A DNA stretch of 64,000 nt from Gibbula magus (taxonomy: Eukaryota > Mollusca > Gastropoda > Trochida > Trochidae): contig OW388289.1 in assembly GCA_936450465.1 (NCBI GenBank), forward strand, positions 78,294,593 through 78,358,592, given 5' to 3'. The translations under genes and the position numbers were made by a program. Below are positions 55,326 through 64,000 of this stretch, piece after piece. How positions within the stretch are numbered: the first letter of the stretch is position 1; every line of letters starts with the position of its first letter. The notes under the pieces were generated by a model. That model made no database searches. It was not told where the DNA came from and was given only the letters and a program-made list of their open reading frames with translations.

Positions 55326-57976
55326 ACACTGTTACAAGGGGAATTCTGAAGGGTGGATGGAGAGAGGGGGTGATTTTGCAGTCATCAGTGATTGTGGTTA
55401 AAAGTTTACTGTTTTTGTACAATTAATATATTAACATATGAAAAATTGAAGTCTCTTATTGTTCTGAAAATATCTCTGAAATTTAAAGGAGATAGTTGAA
55501 TTCCATTAAGTCTCCAATCCAGCATTCTTAATTGCATGCTGAATATTCTTCAATCTTAAGTTAACATTTTAGAGATTCTATACAATATAAACTTGTCTCG
55601 ATTTTAATTTTGGTTCCAGATGATGATGATTGATAACCCTTAAGTCATACCTAATCTTTTACGTTGTGTGATAAACATACAATAAGAGAAATGTTTTCAG
55701 CTAGTTAAAACAAAGAACTTCATCTTTTCTCAGGGAATAATTGAAGTTTTTTGGCTATGCCATTGCCTGAAATCTACATCAGCATGCTAACATGTGAGTA
55801 AAATATACAACTCTTTGGGAACAGGACCAGCCTATGTTGGCATCATTAAGCCCTTATCTAAAGAATTCAAGTTTTTAGAGATAAGATGACGTTAATGACT
55901 CTAGGTGGAGAACACAGCAGAGTAAAGTGTTACACATGTGAGTAGATGCGTGTATTTATACACAGTAGGTCTGTACATAACTCTCAGCTCATTATCGTAC
56001 TGCACAGTATTTGAGACAATTATACATATCATTGGTTTAGTGTCAAGTCAGCACTATCTGGCTCTCAGATTTGGTGCAGTTGGTAGTGGTATTTATTTCT
56101 GGAATGCATCTTGAGTCTGATGTTTGTGCATAGTGATGGCATTTTGATGGAAAATAATTAATGATAGCATTTTGCCATCTAATTGGAAGCAAAATTATTC
56201 TGATGAATAATCAATTTCCTTCAATACAGCTAGTTTGGGCACATCAGGCATTTATTTATAACAGTCATGGCAGGAAGGGAAAATCTGTAATACATACCCC
56301 TCTATTTCCTCATATTAAAGCATTGTAAATATACATTTACTCCCGTATGCAAATATACTCCATGTGTAAATTTTCATGTAGACTGGATATTGCTGAACTA
56401 AAACTTTACTTTTGAAAGTATTAGATAATGAGGACACAATACATGATGATACATATGAATATTTGAAAAATGAAATTATCTGCTTGCTTACAAGAGAAAA
56501 ATTGACCATGACCAATTTGCATAGGGGTGCAATAATATAGATAGTAGAAATACTCCTGATGTTGTGCAAATTTACCTGCATATACATGGACATACCAGGA
56601 ATATATATACAAATGTGTGTAAATTTACTCTCATTTTATCTTAATGTTTCCATGGCAATAGGGTAGAAGTACGACAAGCTAATGGAAATAGACCTTATTT
56701 TTAGAGCTGCAGCTAAACTAGCTCTTTTTTTCATTTAATTGACAAATAAATAGTAATCATAATTTCCTTACAGAAATCATGCAAAAATAATAAAATGGTT
56801 ACTAATATTTATGTCAAAACAAATTCATATCAAATATATTTAACATTTATTCCTCATGAATTTGGTAGACAAATCACTTGAATTATTGAACAATTCACAT
56901 TTATCATGTTGTCTACTTGATTACTCTTGAGGATCAATTCCCATTTGTTAGAATGATGTGGATTCTGTCCTGCTACTGCCATTAATAATGATAACAGTGC
57001 CTTTGAATATTCCCTAATCGGCACACACTGAAAAGGATTCACTCTTGGGATAGCAGTGTGCAGAGTTTCTAGAAGTGATTTGTCAGAGTTAAATTTCAAA
57101 GACATTATCGATGTTCTTCGGGGATTAACTTTAACTGGATGCCACAAATATCAATAAGTTTAAGTCTGATACTGTGTGTGATGTTTTAATCAAAATGCAA
57201 TAGAATTGCGATTCTGAAACTGGAAAGAATTTCACATAGAAGTATTCAATATTGGCTTTCATGTAGCTGATTTCATCAGTAGTGTCTTCAGAAAAACATT
57301 GATGAAACATTATCTGAAACTTAAACATTAAGCTTGAAAATAAGTTGAATTAAATATCTGGTCCCAATGCCCGGTTTAAGTGATTGTGGCAGACGTATTG
57401 AATTTCTTACTCCATGAGACCTGACAACTTTTTACTACCATTATTGAATAATAAATTTTAACGATTGTTTATGTCATATCTTAAAATATGTGTCATGTAT
57501 GCAAAACTTTCATTAAAACTTATTCACTGAAAACTACATAAAATATCGCAGCAACAGTTTTTCACTAAAGCAACAAGTGATTCAAACGTGTACAAGATTT
57601 TATGTACTTTGAAGCAGATTGAAGATTCTTTGATTTGATGCATTTCAAATTTAACTTGATTGTGATAATGTAAGTTGTAATTTGTTATCATAGTTACACA
57701 GGTAGGGACCATAAATGCTCTAGGAACTGAAGCACTCATTCTAACTGTAGGATGCTCTTTCAGACAATGGTCTATGAGGGATAAGACTGTCTTTTACCGT
57801 CATCTTGCATAGGTCCATCTGGACAACTTAAGGGTTAACGATAATATAGTTTGACTGGTTTATATTTTGTGGTAATCAAATTGGATGTTATTCCCCATTG
57901 TGCCTTTATGCCAATGATGCAGAGATAATACTAAGGAATCATATTAGTCAGAATGTTGTTGAGAGGAGCATTAACA
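55326..57976. other. Non-coding stretch, nothing recognised
   Basis: AT-rich. Open frames up to 97 codons without family features. Confidence 0.3.
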
Positions 57977-58120
57977 TAGTGTATGAAATAAAGCACTGAT
58001 GAGCACTGATACTCTTGGTCCAGGCTAGTCACTTTGTTATGTGTCTCCTAATTTTACCATGAAAATTTGACAAAATCATTCTAACGAGCTGGTAACTTTT
58101 CAGGTCTATGTCATACACTG
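57977..58120. mobile_element. Small MITE (CAGTGTATGA ends)
   Basis: TAGTGTATGAAATA at the left and CTATGTCATACACTG at the right are inverted with mismatches. Confidence 0.4.
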
Positions 58121-58263
58121 ATTAATTATCTACATAAGCAAGAATATCCCATCAACTTCTATTTCCACAAAAAATACCCTTGTTGTTTTGTCTCTTTTAA
58201 TTACAGTATTTTATTAACTGCTCATATAACTTTATCCCTTGGCTAAATCTCTTTCCCTTATGA

Positions 58264-58553
58264 TAGCCCCGATTACACCCGCTACGACGTAATCAGGGGT
58301 ATATAGTGCTCCGCGTGTCTGTGTCTGTGCGTGCATCTGTCCAAAATCGTATCGGGATTCTAAATTGTAGATTTCGTGACCCTGTGACCCCAGATATAGG
58401 TCACAGAGGTCATAGATTCTAAATTGTATATTTGGTGACCTAGCTGTGGCCCCAAATAAGGGCCTCACAGGCCATGACCTAAAAATCTATTTTAGTCTTC
58501 ATCATTAAACAATATAAACCCTGATGAGCTACAGAACCAATGGCTGTATTTTT
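58264..58553 (+). mobile_element. HINE-like element, short copy
   Basis: 5' stem GCCCCGATTAC...GTAATCAGGGG followed by TATATAGTGCTCCGCG and a GTGTCTGTGTC tract. One to two modules with GGATTCTAAATTGTAGATTT and TTTCGTGACC, as in 38901-39694. 3' CCTGATGAGCTACAGAACC and a degenerate hairpin, then TTTTT. Its 5' end is unlike the other members with this 3' end. Confidence 0.6.
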
Positions 58554-59206
58554 ATATGATTGTGAGGAAAGGTTGTTTGAGAACATATCTCTGACCCTTT
58601 GTCCAGAACTCGGACTAGAGACAGAATTAATCAGTATGAAATGAGAGGTTTATGGTGACAGGAAGTGTCGTGATACGTACGTTTGATACTTCTCTAGAGT
58701 GATGACTGTTTATGATGTCGTTATAATTAGAATGTCGCAATCTCTGTTTGTGAAACTGTTTCAAAGCACGGCACAAGACAGTCTGTATTCACTCCTGCGT
58801 CACTAATGTTGTTATAAAGCAAAAAAAATGATGTCAGTTGAACTGTGTTGGAGACAGAAAGTTTTTTTGAACACTGTTGGATCATCAGAGATCACATATC
58901 GATGTGACCTTTTCCTCTATCGACGCTGCTTCAATTTATTCATTGACTGATTTATTGGGGCACTACGAACTACAGTAGAGAGGTATCTCTCCAAATAATG
59001 ACTTAAAAGGATTGTGTCGGCAAAACATGAAAGCCCCCTTATTTGTTGTGGAGATATGATCTCAAGGTTCTCTACATGTAGAGATATCTGTACGGACATC
59101 TACCGATTATCTCTCAGTACCACTACCTACTACCAATAAATCTTCACAGATCTCTTCACCCATAGATGATCCCTACAGAGCTGTGACAAGGTGACCTGAC
59201 CTGCCA
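58554..59206. other. Non-coding stretch, nothing recognised
   Basis: No supported feature between the HINE-like element and the 28-bp minisatellite. Confidence 0.3.
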
Positions 59207-62013
59207 CGCTGAGTGTCTATATCCTAGTTCGTGATGCTGAGTGTCTATATCCTAGTTCGTGATGCTGAGTGTCTATATCCTAGTTTGTGATGCTGAGTGT
59301 CTATATCCTAGTTCGTGATGCTGGGTGTCTATATCCTAGTTTGTGTGGTTGAGTGTCTATATCCTACTTTGTGTGGTTGACTGTCTCTATCCTAGTTCGT
59401 GTTGCTGAGTGTCTATATCCTAGTTCGTGTGGTTGAGTGTCTATATCCTAGTTTGTGTGGTTGAGTGTCTCTATCCTAGTTCGTGTTGCTGAGTGTCTAT
59501 ATCCTAGTTTGTGTGGTTGAGTATCTATATCGTAGTTCATGTGGTTGAGTATCTACATCGTAGTTCATGTGGTTGAGTATCTATATCCTAGTTCGTGTGG
59601 TTGAGTATCTGTATCGTAGTGCCTGTGGTTGAGTATCTGTATCTTAGTGCCTGTGGCTGAGTATCTATATCATAGTACAAGTGTGTGTATCATAGTGCAT
59701 GTGGCTGAGTGTCTGCATCCTAGTTTGTGTGGCTGAGTATCTATATCCTAGTTTGTATGTTTGGGTTATTATATCCTAGGGCCTGTCGTTGAGTATCTAT
59801 AACCTAGTGCCTGTGGCTGTGTAACTATAACCTAGTGCCTGTGGCTGTGTATCTACAACCTAGTGCCTGTGGTTGAGTATCTATAACCTAGTGCCTGTGG
59901 CTGTGTATCTATAACCTAGTGCCTGTGGTTGAGTATCTATATCCTAGTTTGTGTGGTGGAATATCTATACCCTAGCGCCTGTGGCTGAGTGTTTATATCC
60001 TAGTGCCTGTGGATGAGTATCTATATCCTAGTCTGTTTGGTTGAATAGCTATATCCTAGTCCCTGTGGCCGAGTTTCTGTATCGTATTGCCTGTGGCTGA
60101 GTATCTGTATCCTAGTGCCTGTGGCTGAGTATCTTTATCCTAGTGCATGTGACTCTGTATCTGTATCCTAGTGCATGTGACTTTATATCTGTATCCTAGT
60201 ACATGTGACTTTGTCTCTGTATCCTAGTGCATGTGACTTTGTATCTGTATCCTAGTGCATGTGACTTTGTATATGTATCCTAGTGCATGTGACTTTGTAT
60301 CTGTATCCTAGTGCATGTGTGTGGCTGAGTATCTTTATCCTAGTGCATGTGACTCTGTATCTGTATCCTAGTGCATGTGACTTTATATCTGTATCCTAGT
60401 GCATGTGACTTTGTATCTGTATCCTAGTGCATGTGACTTTGTATCTGTATCCTAGTGCATGTGACTTTGTATATGTATCCTAGTGCATGTGACTTTGTAT
60501 ATGTATCCTAGTGCATGTGACTTTGTATCTGTATCCTAGTGCATGTGACTTTGTATCTGTATCCTAGTGCATGTGACTCTGTATCTGTATCCTAGTGCAT
60601 GTGACTTTATATCTGTATCCTAGTGCATGTGACTTTGTATCTGTATCCTAGTGCATGTGACTTTGTATCTGTATCCTAGTGCATGTGACTTTGTGTATGT
60701 ATCCTAGTGCATGTGACTTTGTATCTGTATCCTAGTGCATGTGACTTTGTATCTGTATCCTAGTGCATGTGACTTTGTATCTGTATCCTAGTGCATGTGA
60801 CTTTGTATCTGTATCCTAGTGCATGTGACTTTGTATCTGTTTCCTAGTGCATGTGACTTTGTATCTGTATCCTAGTGCATGTGCCTTTGTATCTGTATCC
60901 TAGTGCATGTGACTTTGTATCTGTATCCTAGTGCATGTGACTTTGTATCTGTATCCTAGTGCATGTGACTTTGTATCTGTATCCTAGTGCATGTGCCTTT
61001 GTATCTGTATCCTAGTGCATGTGACTTTGTATCTGTATCCTAGTGCATGTGACTTTGTATCTTTATCCTAGTGCATGTGACTCTGTATCTGTATCCTAGT
61101 GCATGTGACTTTATATCTGTATCCTAGTGCATGTGACTTTGTATCTGTATCCTAGTGCATGTGACTTTATATCTGTATCCTAGTGCATGTGACTTTGTAT
61201 CTGTATCCTAGTGCATGTGACTCTGTATCTGTATCCTAGTGCATGTGACTTTATATCTGTATCCTAGTGCATGTGACTTTGTATCTGTATCCTAGTGCAT
61301 GTGACTTTGTATCTGTATCCTAGTGCATGTGACTTTGTATCTGTATCCTAGTGCATGTGACTTTATATCTGTATCCTAGTGCATGTGACTTTGTATATGT
61401 ATCCTAGTGCATGTGACTTTGTATATGTATCCTAGTGCATGTGACTTTGTATCTGTATCCTAGTGCATGTGACTTTGTATCTGTATCCTAGTGCATGTGA
61501 CTCTGTATCTGTATCCTAGTGCATGTGACTTTATATCTGTATCCTAGTGCATGTGACTTTGTATCTGTATCCTAGTGCATGTGACTTTGTATCTGTATCC
61601 TAGTGCATGTGACTTTGTGTATGTATCCTAGTGCATGTGACTTTGTATCTGTATCCTAGTGCATGTGACTTTGTATCTGTATCCTAGTGCATGTGACTTT
61701 GTATCTGTATCCTAGTGCATGTGACTTTGTATCTGTATCCTAGTGCATGTGACTTTGTATCTGTATCCTAGTGCATGTGACTTTGTATCTGTATCCTAGT
61801 GCATGTGACTTTGTATCTGTATCCTAGTGCATGTGACTTTGTATCTGTATCCTAGTGCATGTGACTTTGTATCTGTATCCTAGTGCATGTGACTTTGTAT
61901 CTGTATCCTAGTGCATGTGACTTTGTATCTGTATCCTAGTGCATGTGACTTTGTATCTGTATCCTAGTGCATGTGACTTTGTATCTGTATCCTAGTGCGT
62001 ATGGCTGAGTATC
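59207..62013 (+). repeat. Minisatellite, 28-bp unit, about 100 copies
   Basis: Head-to-tail units. The left third is diverse (GAGTGTCTATATCCTAGTTC type); the right two thirds are nearly uniform (TAGTGCATGTGACTTTGTAT + CTGTATCC). The rare variant TTTGTGTATGTATCC occurs at about 60691 and 61615, 924 bp or 33 units apart, showing an internal higher-order duplication. No spacers and no conserved reading frame. Confidence 0.95.
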
Positions 62014-62629
62014 CTCATATTTGAAGTCAATGGGAGTAAACGTATCACTTAACAGACTCCATAGCCACATGAAAATGTTTCATCCTTCCGACATGTGGAG
62101 AAATTAAATCAATAGTTTGCTTTGAATTGGCGCAAATTGGGAATATTACCAGTCTGTGGTCGTTAAGGATATCCTGACTCGCATATGAAGACACAGACAT
62201 AGTGTTTGGTTTATATTACCGTCTTGACGAATGGTTTATGTGACGTGACCTTTCATTGATGAAGTGCACAGGCGACTAATTATAACAGAAGTCTCCTTCG
62301 ACAACAGACGAGTACCTCAGTACGTAAATGTCTCTTCTGGAGAGAATCAGTCAGTATGTCTTTCAGCCATTTACTCTCTCTGATTTCCCCCTGTTTTGTG
62401 TTATTAAGCTTTGACATTTTTTCATTGCGAAAAATGAAAATGAAAATTTTTCTTAGCTTTGATTTGAAGTGTTTGGTGAGAAATATAGTACATCATCATC
62501 TAAAATTACCAAAATTGTATGCAATAGGTTGTTTTTCTGTGTGTCTTCTGTCTCCCATTGTTGTGCCATTTCCAATGTTTATGTTTGATTTTTAGCATTG
62601 ATGTTTATCATCCAAAACTGGCTCCCACA

Positions 62630-62693
62630 GTAGATATCGCTTGTGTGAGATCAAGCGATATCTACAAGCGATATCTACATTGTAGATATCGCT
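62630..62693. repeat. Two adjacent hairpins of GTAGATATCGCTTG
   Basis: GTAGATATCGCTTG/CAAGCGATATCTAC pair at 62630-62665. AGCGATATCTACA and TGTAGATATCGCT pair at 62667-62693. The same 12-base core is used four times. Confidence 0.7.
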
Positions 62694-62780
62694 ACAATCA
62701 AATCGTCATACTCCTATTACATCATCAGTTAATGACATCACAAAGCTTTTGCATCACTGAGAACACTGCTTACAATGCTA

Positions 62781-62854
62781 TGACGTCACAATGGTGATGA
62801 CGTAACAATGCTATGATGTCATAATGCTTATGACGTCACAATGCTATGACGTCA
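62781..62854. promoter_or_regulatory. Cluster of five CRE-like sites
   Basis: TGACGTCA at 62781, 62831 and 62847, with variants TGACGTAA (62798) and TGATGTCA (62814), spaced about 16-17 bp within an imperfect CAATGCTATGACGTCA repeat. TGACGTCA is the CREB/ATF site, but the array may be simply a small tandem repeat. Confidence 0.4.
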
Positions 62855-62954
62855 CTGAGATCACTGCTGAAGAAGCAAAATGGCAGTTTTGTGTTTCAGC
62901 TATGTCATTCTTCGGCTAATAATTGTTGAAGAATGATTTTGAATGATAAATAAA

Positions 62955-63076
62955 ATCTCACCCTTGTGTCTTCTGATATCAAATATATCAACACTCGTTG
63001 ATTAAAGTAAAAATATTTGTATCTTTAATCAACTCGTGTTGATATATTTGATATCAGAAGACACTTGGGTGAGATT
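62955..63076. repeat. 122-bp palindrome
   Basis: AATCTCACCCTTGTGTCTTC and TGATATCAAATATATCAACA are matched by their complement at 63012-63076, with few mismatches. The loop includes AAAAATATTTGT. Confidence 0.7.
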
Positions 63077-64000
63077 CTCTATTTATCCATGAAAGCAGTT
63101 CATTTTGACTTATCATCATTATGATGAGAAAAAACACGACCGGCTGTACTGAAATGAATTATCTTGTATTTATAAATAACAGGTTTATGTTTCATCCTAC
63201 AATACAGCACCTTACCAACTTGTGTGGATTTTTGTCTTTCTTCGACACTTACACTTGAGTGTATGAACCATTGAAACTGAAGTGTTTTGTGTTGCTCTGT
63301 TGAAATTTGTTTGACTTATCTGAATATACTTCTTTGAGTGCCCTTTTAGAATGTTGAAGTAAAATTGATTCTAGATAACAACTTCTTGGCTCCGAGAGTG
63401 CAATGTTTAGGTACAGATTGTTGTATTGTTTTCAGAATGCAAGCAATACCAGAATCTGTATGTATACATCCCAATCTCAAAATAAAGAAGTTCTTCTCCA
63501 TAATACTTGTTCTCATTTGTTAAATTTTAAAGGCAAATAATGATGCCCCGGGCATCTTCAATATGACTGTTAAACTTTAAAAACGTTAATAATTCAATAT
63601 GTTGAAAAGGTTTGGTTGTGATGAAATTGTAAGATTTTTAATAAAGTATGTTCATCATAAATACATGTCATTTGAATATTTGGACCAAAATTCTGAAATG
63701 ATTAAGCATCACAAAAACGTGCAGTACACAGTCGTACTGACATTGAAGTCACAAACAGACAAGTCAACACTCGGTTATTACAGGAAATTAACTTCTCTGC
63801 TGGATCATGGTCTATCTGGAATTATAACCCTCACAGGATTTGACGGAGCGGCTGTCGCGCAAGTTTTGTAGACAACACAGTTCTCTTATTACTATAATTC
63901 TCTGGTTTTGGAGTAAGGTTAGAATAGCTAGGTGCCACTTGCCGCGGGTCACTTGTATGTGATGTGAATAATTGGGACTCTAGGATTACATTGCACGGGA
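63077..64000. other. Non-coding stretch, nothing recognised
   Basis: AT-rich to the window end. A 90-codon + frame at 63599-63871 has no recognisable domain. An AATAAA at about 63480 has no associated gene. Confidence 0.3.

Noticed and set aside
59207..62013. Array resembling CRISPR by unit length (28 bp)
   Set aside because: No spacers; simple head-to-tail tandem repeat.
63599..63871. 90-codon open frame near the window end
   Set aside because: No recognisable domain, weak composition and no splice context; kept only as a remark.

Overview
The window looks like metazoan nuclear DNA from a marine invertebrate. It is AT-rich, has long introns with canonical GT/AG splice sites, and is crowded with small transposons and tRNA-derived SINEs. 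The mobile-element mix points to a mollusc, perhaps a gastropod: elements with (GTCC)n tracts, 3' hairpins and tandem modules; SINEs ending in CTCACCTCACC; many TTAA-target MITEs. The species assignment is inference; no marker here settles it.

Layout. (1) 1-19930: the 3' thirteen coding exons of an ALDH2-like aldehyde dehydrogenase on the + strand, 479 residues from the second coding exon to the stop. The 5' exon lies upstream of the window. Its introns hold a Tc1-like transposon split by a TTAA-flanked insertion, pogo-type and TA-type MITEs, nested SINEs and several foldbacks. (2) 19930-24840: intergenic repeats, including two copies of a 9-bp-TSD MITE family. (3) 24840-25050: probable promoter and first exon of an unidentified + strand gene, with a GTCACGTGAC palindrome, an ATGGCGGC motif and a short coding start ending at a strong splice donor. 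The rest of the window looks like the giant first intron of that gene or intergenic DNA. (4) 29870-36027: a 6.16-kb piggyBac transposon with TTAA at both ends and an uninterrupted 677-residue transposase. (5) 36028-64000: no convincing host exon. This part holds Helentron/HINE-like elements, a hAT MITE, TTAA MITEs, two very large minisatellites (32-bp unit, about 89 copies; 28-bp unit, about 100 copies) and a cluster of hairpins and CRE-like sites.

The most interesting material is mobile. Several otherwise dissimilar elements share one architecture: a GC-rich 5' stem, then an ATAGTATTCGGC-like stretch and a (GTCC)n tract, then 140-180 bp tandem modules, then a short hairpin followed closely by CTTGTT. 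Several insertions are nested and can be ordered in time from intact target-site duplications. Three TTAA-target MITE families coexist with an intact piggyBac transposase, although their ends do not obviously match that element. Only two host genes can be supported, ALDH2 (strong) and the unidentified gene starting near 24.9 kb (moderate).
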